Of a stretch of 10,857 nt of DNA, positions 1-5,903 are shown one piece after another. The translations under genes were made by a program, and so were the position numbers. Numbering within the stretch: position 1 is the first letter of the stretch; every line of letters begins with the position of its first letter. Source of the DNA: Bacillota bacterium (lineage in GTDB: Bacteria; Bacillota; Clostridia; Oscillospirales; CAG-272); the NCBI GenBank assembly GCA_021199825.1, contig JAJQHI010000058.1, forward strand, positions 1 through 10,857, in the 5' to 3' direction. The notes beneath the pieces were generated by a model. It did not search any database. It was not told the DNA's origin and was given only the letters and a program-made list of their open reading frames with translations.

Positions 1-856
1 AGGCAACGCCGTCCGTTGTCCCGATAAAGCTGCGCACCATATACGTAACGCATCCAGCGGCGAATCCGTATATCACCTTGCCGGCAGTGGTCGTTGGAGA
101 GGTAACCGGGTCTGTTGCCATAAAAACAGCCCCGAAAAAGAGGGTTCCGGACAATATTTCTGACGCGGCACATGTAAATGTGCTGACGTTTTGAGAGAAA
201 AATACCGAAAGCGCCGCAACCGTGACAACATAAATTATAGGTATATGCCAGCTGACAGTGCCGCGTATCAAAAGATACACAAATCCCGCAAATATAAGCA
301 GCGCGGAAACTGTACCGAGGCTGCCGCCGCAGCGTCCCACCAACAAATCATAAAGTGATTCTGTGGGCAGCGAGCCGCCTGCAAGCTCAAGGGTCGGATT
401 CTCCGTCACACCTGAAAGCCCGACAGCGTAAACATTCACATCGCTCGGAAACGAAAGCATCAAAAAGGCGTAACCCGCCAATGCCGGATTGAGAAAATTA
501 TGACCAAGACCTCCAAACACACATTTTGCTATGCCTACCGCAAATACAGAACCAATGCACGGAATATAAAGCGGCACGGAAACGGGTAAAATAAGTGCCA
601 AGAGAAGCCCTGTAACGACCGATGATATATCGTTCATCACAATTTTTTTATTTACCGCGAACGAAAACACGGCTTCGGTCAAAATTGCAGTGATGACACT
701 TACAATTACTATTGAAAGCACTCTTATGCCAAATGCGTATATTCCCCAAAGCAGCGAAGGCATAACGGCTAATATTACGTCAAACATCATCCCGTTAACG
801 GTATCGGGATTTTTAATGAGGGGCGGCGAGGTTTTAAAAACTTCAGTTTTGTTCAT
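1..856 (-). CDS. rnfD: RnfD, membrane subunit of the Rnf electron-transport complex (3' end cut by window)
   Basis: Integral membrane subunit of the Rnf complex, which couples electron transfer between ferredoxin and NAD+ to ion pumping; RnfD carries a covalent FMN in known homologues. The visible 285 residues are strongly hydrophobic with several membrane segments. They include the family signatures GGLGHNFLNPALAGYAFL (near residues 120-137), SGT followed by TDPVTSPTT (from about residue 236), and VRSF..TTDGVA at the edge. The expected FMN-attachment motif (S/T-G-A-T in the family) appears here as SGVT with Thr151, a conservative change. The ATG at 856 follows a GGAGG and overlaps the rnfC stop by 14 nt, so translation is probably coupled. 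The C-terminus and any downstream rnfG, E, A, B genes lie outside the window. Family assignment is by recognised motifs and gene order. Confidence 0.95.
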   Translation of the reverse strand, partial: MNKTEVFKTSPPLIKNPDTVNGMMFDVILAVMPSLLWGIYAFGIRVLSIVIVSVITAILTEAVFSFAVNKKIVMNDISSVVTGLLLALILPVSVPLYIPCIGSVFAVGIAKCVFGGLGHNFLNPALAGYAFLMLSFPSDVNVYAVGLSGVTENPTLELAGGSLPTESLYDLLVGRCGGSLGTVSALLIFAGFVYLLIRGTVSWHIPIIYVVTVAALSVFFSQNVSTFTCAASEILSGTLFFGAVFMATDPVTSPTTTAGKVIYGFAAGCVTYMVRSFIGTTDGVA

Positions 857-2288
857 TCCCTGCCTCCGGTTCAGCCTCATCAATTATTTCTGTCGACCCG
901 TCAAATGACGGGTCGATGAATCGGTTTATATCATTATGTTCCCGCACAGCGTCTGCCGCATGCAAAATATATGCTGACACATCAATTCCGCCTGGGCACA
1001 CATACGTGCATGAGCCGCACCCGATGCAAAGAGCCGCACCCTCGCTGACAGCCTCATCGTATCTGCAGTCAAACGAAAGCCTATATATATGGTGCGGTGA
1101 AAGCATCATCGGACAAACATCGGCACAGCGCCCGCAGTTAATGCACGCGTACTCCTTTTTGCGGCTGATGCTTCCCTCCGACATCACAAGAACTCCGCTT
1201 GTCAGGTTTGTGACAACAAACTCGTTTACTTTATCAGGGAATATGCCGTGCCCGCGCAGCGGTCCGCCCTCGATTATTGAAGAGGGCTCTTTTTCTTCCT
1301 TAACACCGCCCACAAACTCAATAATATCGGAAAATGAAGTGCCAATCGGCGCCTTCACAGTATAAGAGCCGTCAACGCAGTCTCCCGCCACAGTCAAAAC
1401 GCGTGAAAGAGGCGGCACGCCTGTGACAAATGTTCTGTAAACATCAGCCAAGGCTGAAGGTCCAACTGTCATAAAGCCTGAATCATACGGAGTTTTCCCA
1501 AGGGGCAGCTCATGACGTGCGAGCGCGTATATCAAAAGTCTTTCATCTCCCGCGGGATACTTTGATTTTAAAACGCGAATTGAGAAAAGCTTATCGTGTC
1601 CTATGGCACGGCGGAGATGCTTGATGAGATTTGGTCTGTTTTCACCGAGGGCAACAATCCCCTCTCGAAGCCCAAGCGCCTTGAGAACAATCTTCATGCC
1701 GTTTAAAACAGTTTCGGGAGTCTCCATAAGAAGCTTTTCATCCGATGATATGTATGGCTCGTCCTCAATGCAGTTCAAAATACAGCATTCAACCCTGCCA
1801 GAGGCTAATTCAAGCTTATCCGCAAGCGGAACATTTCCGCGTCCGGTGTCAACTATGCCTGCTCTTCGTATCAATAACGCTATCTCTTCAAATGTGCATT
1901 CGGAAAGCCGCTTATTCATCCGCATATTTTCCGTACCGTGAAAAAGTGTCATTTCCGAATCGTTATATATTTGTACAAACGGGGTCACTCTGCCGTCAGG
2001 AAGCGACATCGTGCCTATATCAGAAACATGACCCGAAACAGGTGAAAATACGGGACATGATTTTCCCTTTTCTCCGTCTGCAATCCTTTGACCGCGCAAA
2101 ACCCTCTCACCAACTCTGACAATAGGTTTCGCTGGTTCGTAGTCTCTCCTGTAGTGGTTTCCGGCATTTACGCCGCATGAAAGCATCGGTACCATCAAAG
2201 TGCCGGGAGGCGTCATTTCAAGTATGCCCGTATTTTTAGTGTCGCCATGAAGGTCAGGATAAATCCCGCCGTGAAATACATATGGCAT
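843..2288 (-). CDS. rnfC: RnfC, peripheral iron-sulfur subunit of the Rnf complex
   Basis: Cytoplasmic subunit that normally exchanges electrons with NADH and passes them to the rest of Rnf. At 481 residues it is somewhat longer than common clostridial RnfC, with an acidic tail (about 455-481). Order: N-terminal barrel-like region (HGGIYP at 6-11, FSPVSGHV at 81-88), central nucleotide/flavin-type domain (about 130-290), SLBB-like segment (APIGTSFSDII, 313-323; TNLTSGVLV, 360-368), then two 4Fe-4S motifs, C382/385/388/392 and C421/424/427/431. What is odd is the central domain. The usual Gly-rich GxGGAxFPTH loop reads VDTGRGNVPLADK (146-158), and the usual GLPADVG..V.N...T stretch is also changed (KTPYDSGFMTVGPSAL), while an EDEPY motif is kept. 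NADH binding may therefore be altered. The ATG at 2288 sits 7 nt after AAGGAGG. First gene of the transcript, followed by rnfD. Confidence 0.95.
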   Translation of the reverse strand: MPYVFHGGIYPDLHGDTKNTGILEMTPPGTLMVPMLSCGVNAGNHYRRDYEPAKPIVRVGERVLRGQRIADGEKGKSCPVFSPVSGHVSDIGTMSLPDGRVTPFVQIYNDSEMTLFHGTENMRMNKRLSECTFEEIALLIRRAGIVDTGRGNVPLADKLELASGRVECCILNCIEDEPYISSDEKLLMETPETVLNGMKIVLKALGLREGIVALGENRPNLIKHLRRAIGHDKLFSIRVLKSKYPAGDERLLIYALARHELPLGKTPYDSGFMTVGPSALADVYRTFVTGVPPLSRVLTVAGDCVDGSYTVKAPIGTSFSDIIEFVGGVKEEKEPSSIIEGGPLRGHGIFPDKVNEFVVTNLTSGVLVMSEGSISRKKEYACINCGRCADVCPMMLSPHHIYRLSFDCRYDEAVSEGAALCIGCGSCTYVCPGGIDVSAYILHAADAVREHNDINRFIDPSFDGSTEIIDEAEPEAGNEQN

Positions 2289-2295
2289 ACATCCG

Positions 2296-2302
2296 CCTCC
2301 TT
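2296..2302 (-). promoter_or_regulatory. Ribosome binding site of rnfC
   Basis: AAGGAGG on the minus strand, 7 nt before the ATG at 2288. It decides between that ATG and an out-of-frame ATG at 2292, which is too close to the site. Confidence 0.85.
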
Positions 2303-2321
2303 TTTTGTATTTGAAATAAAG

Positions 2322-2357
2322 CTAACTGCGACAACAGCACATCAATAGCTCTTTCAT
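2322..2357 (-). CDS. Possible leader mini-ORF with three consecutive Cys codons upstream of rnfC
   Basis: An 11-codon frame reading MKELLMCCCRS then TAG, ending 33 nt before the rnfC start. Its first ATG (2357) coincides with the predicted transcription start, which would make it leaderless. An internal ATG at 2342, preceded by AAAGAG, would give the hexapeptide MCCCRS. The three Cys codons are TGC TGT TGT at 2331-2339. Cys-codon leader peptides controlling downstream genes are known in other bacteria, and RnfC needs many cysteines for its clusters, so a regulatory role is conceivable. No attenuator hairpin is visible between the mini-ORF and rnfC, and such a short frame can arise by chance. 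Confidence 0.25.
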   Translation of the reverse strand: MKELLMCCCRS

Positions 2358-2363
2358 AATAAT

Positions 2364-2392
2364 ATTATATAATACTTCGCGGTCTTTTTCAA
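2364..2392 (-). promoter_or_regulatory. Sigma-A promoter of the rnf transcript
   Basis: Minus strand: -35 TTGAAA (2387-2392), 17-nt spacer, -10 TATAAT (2364-2369). Predicted start near 2357, giving a leader of about 70 nt before rnfC. Five of six and six of six consensus matches at the ideal spacing. Confidence 0.85.
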
Positions 2393-2403
2393 GGGGTTTC
2401 ACA

Positions 2404-2437
2404 ATCGTTTTTTCGACATAAAGAGGGAAAAAACGAT
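2404..2437. repeat. Perfect 11-bp inverted repeat upstream of the rnf promoter
   Basis: Arms ATCGTTTTTTC (2404-2414) and GAAAAAACGAT (2427-2437), separated by 12 nt. The near arm ends 12 nt before the rnf -35 box. The arms are AT-rich and no T-tract follows, so it does not look like a terminator. An operator for a dimeric regulator, or a DNA cruciform site, is possible. Which protein would bind is unknown. Confidence 0.55.
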
Positions 2438-2491
2438 AATATGCCGACTCATGACTCATACATATACAAAAGAAGAGTAGTAATTCCATCT

Positions 2492-2508
2492 TTCTGCGCA
2501 TCGCAGAA
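2492..2508. repeat. Short inverted repeat in the rnfC/tRNA intergenic region
   Basis: TTCTGCG (2492-2498) and CGCAGAA (2502-2508) with a 3-nt loop: a 7-bp perfect palindrome between the two divergent promoters. No T-tract follows on either strand. It could be an operator or chance. Apart from this, the inverted repeat at 2404-2437 and the two promoters, I see nothing coding in 2358-2643. Confidence 0.35.
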
Positions 2509-2570
2509 CACACGTTCTGATTTCATATAAAAAAACTTTCGTGAAAATCGATTTTTTTTGAAAAACCCTA

Positions 2571-2599
2571 TTGACAAGCGCAAATTAATCTGTTATAAT
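2571..2599 (+). promoter_or_regulatory. Strong sigma-A promoter of the tRNA operon
   Basis: TTGACA (2571-2576), 17-nt spacer, TATAAT (2594-2599), with TG at 2591-2592 giving an extended -10. Both hexamers match consensus exactly, and an A/T-rich UP-like stretch precedes the -35. The start is predicted near 2606, about 38 nt before tRNA-Met. This strength is typical of stable-RNA operons. Confidence 0.93.
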
Positions 2600-2643
2600 A
2601 CTATGGCGCTGGGGGAAGCAATCAGCTTTACTCGGCAAAGCAC

Positions 2644-2717
2644 GGCGGAATAGCTCAGCTGGCTAGAGCAACCGGTTCATACCCGGTAGGTCATAGGTTC
2701 AAATCCGATTTCCGCTA
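2644..2717 (+). tRNA. tRNA-Met (anticodon CAT), elongator type
   Basis: 74-nt cloverleaf: acceptor GGCGGAA/TTCCGCT with a G1-T72 wobble, D-arm GCTC/GAGC, anticodon stem ACCGG/CCGGT with CAT at 2678-2680, T-arm ATAGG/CCGAT, discriminator A. CCA is not encoded. The general look (GGCGG...CCGCTA) resembles elongator tRNA-Met of Bacillota; the C1-A72 mismatch of initiator tRNA is absent. CAT could also mean tRNA-Ile with lysidine, but the body favours Met. Oddity: the middle T-stem pair is an A-G mismatch (A51-G63). It heads a two-tRNA operon and is 3 nt from the next tRNA. Confidence 0.9.
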
Positions 2718-2720
2718 TGC

Positions 2721-2792
2721 GGCCCGTTGGTCAAGAGGTCAAGACACTGCCCTTTCACGGCAGTAACGCGAGTTCGATTCTCGCACGGGTCA
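2721..2792 (+). tRNA. tRNA-Glu (anticodon TTC)
   Basis: 72-nt cloverleaf: acceptor GGCCCGT/ACGGGTC with one G-T wobble, anticodon stem CTGCC/GGCAG with TTC at 2754-2756, perfect T-stem GCGAG/CTCGC, discriminator A. CCA is not encoded, so a CCA-adding enzyme is needed. Second gene of the tRNA operon, followed by a terminator hairpin. Confidence 0.95.
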
Positions 2793-2798
2793 AACAAA

Positions 2799-2832
2799 AT
2801 ACAAAAAGCAGGCGTTTGCCTGCTTTTTGTAT
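2799..2832 (+). terminator. Rho-independent terminator after tRNA-Glu
   Basis: 15-bp perfect stem (2799-2813 with 2818-2832), GTTT loop, GC core GCAGGC/GCCTGC followed by TTTTT inside the 3' arm. The A-tract of the 5' arm makes it bidirectional in form. It lies only 17 nt before the msrC start. Confidence 0.88.
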
Positions 2833-2849
2833 AAATAACGGAGGATTAT

Positions 2850-3368
2850 ATGGATTCAGTCAATAATATAGATTATAACACACTCACCGAACAGCTAAGT
2901 GCCCTTGTTGCGGGTGAGCGCTGTCCGCTGCCGAATCTATCAAACGCGTCCGCGCTTTTGTGGTATGCGCTTCCCGATATCAACTGGGGCGGGTTTTACA
3001 TATCAGTTCGAGCGGAGACCGGAGAGCGTGAGCTTCTTCTCGGTCCGTTTCAGGGAAAGACCGCGTGCATCAGAATCAAATATGGTCGCGGCGTTTGCGG
3101 CACTGCCGCATCGGGCAATAATATTTTGACTGTTGACAACGTTCACGAATTTCCCGGTCATATCGCCTGTGATTCCGCATCCAATTCGGAAATTGTAATC
3201 CCGCTGCATGACGCCGAGGGGAGCGTTGTCGGAGTGCTTGACATTGACAGTACCTCATACTCGCGTTTCACCGAATCTGACCGCGTGGGGCTGTCGCGGC
3301 TCGCAAATATACTCGAAAAATCATGCGATTGGGATTCATTCAAAAAGGGACTCAGCCCTAACCAATAA
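2850..3368 (+). CDS. msrC: Free methionine-(R)-sulfoxide reductase (GAF-domain fRMsr)
   Basis: Reduces free L-methionine-(R)-sulfoxide with electrons from thioredoxin; a cytoplasmic antioxidant and repair enzyme. The 172 residues form a single GAF domain of the YebR/MsrC type. The three family cysteines are in place: Cys73 (TACIRI), Cys83 (GRGVCGTA) and Cys107 (GHIACDSASNSEIVIPL), the last within the substrate-binding signature. C-terminal GVLDIDS (128-134) and FTESD (140-144) are also typical. Length is usual for the family. The ATG at 2850 follows GGAGG (2840-2844) by 5 nt. No convincing separate promoter lies between the tRNA terminator and this gene, so it may depend on read-through from the tRNA promoter. 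It is convergent with the SLH gene across a shared terminator. Confidence 0.95.
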   Translation: MDSVNNIDYNTLTEQLSALVAGERCPLPNLSNASALLWYALPDINWGGFYISVRAETGERELLLGPFQGKTACIRIKYGRGVCGTAASGNNILTVDNVHEFPGHIACDSASNSEIVIPLHDAEGSVVGVLDIDSTSYSRFTESDRVGLSRLANILEKSCDWDSFKKGLSPNQ

Positions 3369-3414
3369 ATTTCGGTCGTGTAAAAAGACAAAATGAGTGA
3401 TAATACGCTATGGT

Positions 3415-3447
3415 AAAAAGGCTTCCCAGTCATGGAGAAGCCTTTTT
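3415..3447. terminator. Bidirectional terminator between msrC and the SGNH-SLH gene
   Basis: 11-bp perfect stem AAAAAGGCTTC (3415-3425) with GAAGCCTTTTT (3437-3447) and an 11-nt loop. There is a T-tract on both strands, as expected between convergent genes. Confidence 0.9.
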
Positions 3448-3463
3448 GAGTATTGGATTTGTA

Positions 3464-4933
3464 TTAAGCCGACAATGCAGCGACGACACGCATAATCAGT
3501 GTTGCAATTTCAGCTCTGGTAGCCTCACCCTTAGGATTAAGCGTTCCATCGCCGTTGCCAATGATCAATCCGTTTTCAACAGCCCATGCCACAGCTGTTT
3601 TTGCATATTCGCTGATTTCACCACTGTCTGTAAAGCTGCTCAAGTCATAGCTTGAAGCATTTGCTCCTATATAACGCCAAATAATCGTCGCAATCTGCTC
3701 GCGTGTAATAGGTTCGTCCGGTGAGAATGTAGTCTCAGTGGTTCCGTTCACAATTCCGTACTGCTTTGCCCATGCAACGGCGGGAATATACCATGTGCCG
3801 TATGTCGTATTCAGATCAGTAAAGGTCGGAACTTCTGTCGGAGTCGGGTTTCCAGCCATACGATAAAGAACTGTTACAAACTGTGCTCTTGTTGCTGTAC
3901 TTTCAGGCTCAAATGTCGTTTCGGTCGTACCTACCATGTACCCGCTCTTTGCAGCATATATTACAGCCCCATAATACCAAGACTCTTCATCAACATCATC
4001 AAACTCTGATTTTACAGCCGGGGTAAACTCTGCTGCATACGCTGCTGCCATCGCAGCAGCGATTGCGGTATGTCCCGCTGCGTTTGGATGAATATCAAAG
4101 TCAATCGAATATGTAGTAAGGTCAAGTTCCGCGTTTGTGAGTGTTTCAACGGACTCGTCAAAAGCGCTGTATACGTCAACAACGGTATATCCCGCCACAT
4201 TATACTGTGCAAGAGCCGTATTATATCCCGTTACTGCTGTCTCAAACAAAGCGACAATGTTGTCACATCCCGTGAGCCACTTATAAGGGTTATACTGATT
4301 TGCAACGAGTACAATCGCGTCAGCGTTAGCCGCCTTAATCGTTGAAACGATGGTGTTGATATTTGTAACTGTCTCAGTTACCGCTGCTGTCAGTGTTGCT
4401 GTCAATGCGCTGTAATCGGCATTGTTCAGCAATGACAACACCGTGGATGCCGTCATAGGATTCCCGCTAAGACTTGCGATGAGGCTTGGCACATCGTCAG
4501 CCGTAACAGCCGTTCCCGTAAAAGTGCTGTAAAGTGCAGCAACATAGTTATAGAAAACCGCCAGCAGGTCATTTCCGCCAATTGTGATGGTTATCACATC
4601 AGCTGTGCTGACAGCAGCCATATAGACTGCGTAGTTTTCACCTGCAGTGTCCGTCAGCGCCTCCAAAAGCGCACTTGATGTGAGTCCGTTTACTCCGGCA
4701 TTGTATGTACTGTCCGCGCTAATCGCATTGGCAAGCAGTGCAACAAACCCTTCTCTTTCCGCGTCGTCTAAACCGTATCCCGTGGTAATGCTGTCGCCTA
4801 AGGCGAGGTAGCTGTAGCTGACGCTTTCCGTGCTGTCAGCCGCAAATCCGGTAATCGGAAGAACTCCGAGACATAAAGTCACCATCAAAAGCAGGCTTAA
4901 CAGCCTCTGACCAATTCTTTCTTTTGCTTTCAT
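3464..4933 (-). CDS. Secreted SGNH-fold hydrolase with three SLH anchoring repeats
   Basis: Predicted cell-surface esterase or lipase-like enzyme of the SGNH/GDSL family, held to the wall by S-layer homology repeats that usually bind pyruvylated secondary wall polymer. Of 489 residues, 1-32 are a signal peptide (KAKERIGQR, hydrophobic core, cleavage near GFAA). Catalytic blocks: GDS with Ser48, an N-G at 82-83, GGND with Asn121, and DIHPNAAGH with Asp279 and His282, so the active site looks complete. SLH repeats lie at about 310-362, 370-424 and 430-489, each with a TRAQ/TREQ/TRAE motif. The ATG at 4933 was chosen because GGAGG (4941-4945) lies 7 nt before it; an upstream in-frame ATG at 4996 lacks a site and would spoil the signal peptide. 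It follows the ACP-like gene by 66 nt, probably co-transcribed. The substrate is unknown; acetylated glycans or lipids are possible. Confidence 0.9.
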   Translation of the reverse strand: MKAKERIGQRLLSLLLMVTLCLGVLPITGFAADSTESVSYSYLALGDSITTGYGLDDAEREGFVALLANAISADSTYNAGVNGLTSSALLEALTDTAGENYAVYMAAVSTADVITITIGGNDLLAVFYNYVAALYSTFTGTAVTADDVPSLIASLSGNPMTASTVLSLLNNADYSALTATLTAAVTETVTNINTIVSTIKAANADAIVLVANQYNPYKWLTGCDNIVALFETAVTGYNTALAQYNVAGYTVVDVYSAFDESVETLTNAELDLTTYSIDFDIHPNAAGHTAIAAAMAAAYAAEFTPAVKSEFDDVDEESWYYGAVIYAAKSGYMVGTTETTFEPESTATRAQFVTVLYRMAGNPTPTEVPTFTDLNTTYGTWYIPAVAWAKQYGIVNGTTETTFSPDEPITREQIATIIWRYIGANASSYDLSSFTDSGEISEYAKTAVAWAVENGLIIGNGDGTLNPKGEATRAEIATLIMRVVAALSA

Positions 4934-4999
4934 TACGTTACCTCCGTAATCTAAATTTTTTATATCACAGACACAGCGTCTGAAATATACTTTCAAAAT

Positions 5000-5650
5000 C
5001 TAAGACATCCCAAAAAGCCTATGAGCAAGTTTACTTGCTTTCCGCCGCAGTGAGGAATCTTTATTTCCATTATTTTTTCCGTGCCCGGATGAGCTTCGGT
5101 CAACCCTTAACAAATCAACATAATCATATAGATCACCAAATGTGGAATCTTCATACCAATCACGATCTGTTCTTATATCGTAGTCGCTTTTCAGTGCTTT
5201 TATCATACGTCCGAAGCTTCCGGTGTCAAGTCCGCATTCGGAAAAAAGCAGCGAACCGAAATGTATCATATGAGGTTCCAGCTCCACAAGACCCCACCAG
5301 CCTTTGCTGAATTTAATCAAGTAAGTGACAAGATCGTTCCAAAGAGCGTTCTCTTTTCTGCAGTTCTCGGCATTGATATTTTCAAGAACCACGGAAAAGA
5401 AGTCACCAACTGTGATTATATCAACATTATAATGCAAGCAGACATCATATTTTTCCGCAATATCCTGAAGAACCATAGGGATATAGCTGTGAAACTCTCC
5501 TCCCTCACCAAAATTCAAATCCTCGATAAGCTTTGAGTCCATCTCGACCTTCCGTCGCTCTGTATTCGGAGGGCAATATAACAGAAGTGAGTCCACAACA
5601 TCATCATATAATCTAGTTTCAAATAGCTTTTCACCGTCAGTTCCATTCAT
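5000..5650 (-). CDS. Uncharacterised protein with two degenerate acyl-carrier-protein-like segments
   Basis: 216 residues, no signal peptide and no membrane segment, so cytoplasmic. I do not recognise a named family with certainty. Residues 17-92 follow the ACP pattern: DSKLIEDLNF (38-47), a middle helix ending in EKYDVCL (66-72), and ITVGDFFSVV (79-88). The Asp-Ser-Leu phosphopantetheine site is replaced by GEGGEF. Residues 103-181 repeat the pattern: GSLLFSECGLDTG (132-144), KSDYDI (154-159), STFGDLYDYV (169-178), with Asp-Thr in place of Asp-Ser. The tail (182-216) is basic and Ser/Asn-rich. Tandem ACP-like folds without the carrier serine would suggest a structural or regulatory role. The start at 5650 follows a run of seven G then AG, 8 nt before the ATG. 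It sits upstream of the surface SGNH hydrolase on the same strand. The ACP reading is inference from pattern only. Confidence 0.75.
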   Translation of the reverse strand: MNGTDGEKLFETRLYDDVVDSLLLYCPPNTERRKVEMDSKLIEDLNFGEGGEFHSYIPMVLQDIAEKYDVCLHYNVDIITVGDFFSVVLENINAENCRKENALWNDLVTYLIKFSKGWWGLVELEPHMIHFGSLLFSECGLDTGSFGRMIKALKSDYDIRTDRDWYEDSTFGDLYDYVDLLRVDRSSSGHGKNNGNKDSSLRRKASKLAHRLFGMS

Positions 5651-5747
5651 GAGCTTAGCTCCCCCCCATATATGATGAAAAATCCATCAGGCATCGTCAG
5701 CGCGCATTCGTGTCATACGTACCGCATAACCTTTATACGCTGATTTG

Positions 5748-5794
5748 ATTATATGCTTTTATTCGCTCATATGTGTTAACTATGTATTTCTCAA
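5748..5794 (-). promoter_or_regulatory. Candidate promoter region for the ACP-like gene
   Basis: Minus strand: a perfect TATAAT (5748-5753) with TTAACA (5774-5779) 20 nt upstream, longer than ideal. Alternatively TTGAGA (5789-5794) pairs with TATGAG (5766-5771) at 17 nt. Neither is strong. No other gene signal is visible in 5651-5857. Confidence 0.35.
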
Positions 5795-5857
5795 TATGAT
5801 ATTTTTCGTAAACAGTGAGGCTTGGTATATTCTGCAATTTTTCACCCCAAAATAAGT

Positions 5858-5889
5858 TCATCCCTGACACAATACTGTGTCAGGGATGA
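5858..5889 (-). terminator. Stem-loop after the M23 gene, probable terminator
   Basis: 14-bp perfect stem (5858-5871 with 5876-5889), ATAC loop. It lies 15 nt past the M23 stop on the minus strand and is followed there by AACTTATTTT, a weak U-rich tract. Position and stability suit a terminator, but the tract is not classic. Confidence 0.6.
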
Positions 5890-5903
5890 TTCTTTCCGTA
5901 TTT

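Noticed and set aside
690..1365. Plus-strand ORFs opposite rnfD and rnfC
   Set aside because: They are antisense to strongly recognisable rnf genes and lack ribosome sites or motifs.
2386..2410. Rex (redox repressor) operator at the rnf promoter
   Set aside because: One half resembles a Rex half-site (TTGTGAAA on the minus strand, overlapping the inverted repeat), but the mirror half is absent, so the palindrome needed for a dimer is not there.
2446..2459. Tandem GACTCAT repeat
   Set aside because: Only two 7-bp copies, with no relation to a promoter element; probably chance.
2322..2513. 63-codon minus-strand ORF upstream of rnfC as a full protein
   Set aside because: It runs through the rnf promoter at 2364-2392 and has no ribosome site or recognisable motif. 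Only its last 11 codons are transcribed and are listed as a possible leader.
2606..2643. A further tRNA or structured RNA in the tRNA leader
   Set aside because: Only a small GCTTT/AAAGC hairpin is visible and no cloverleaf fits. It is best read as the pre-tRNA leader.
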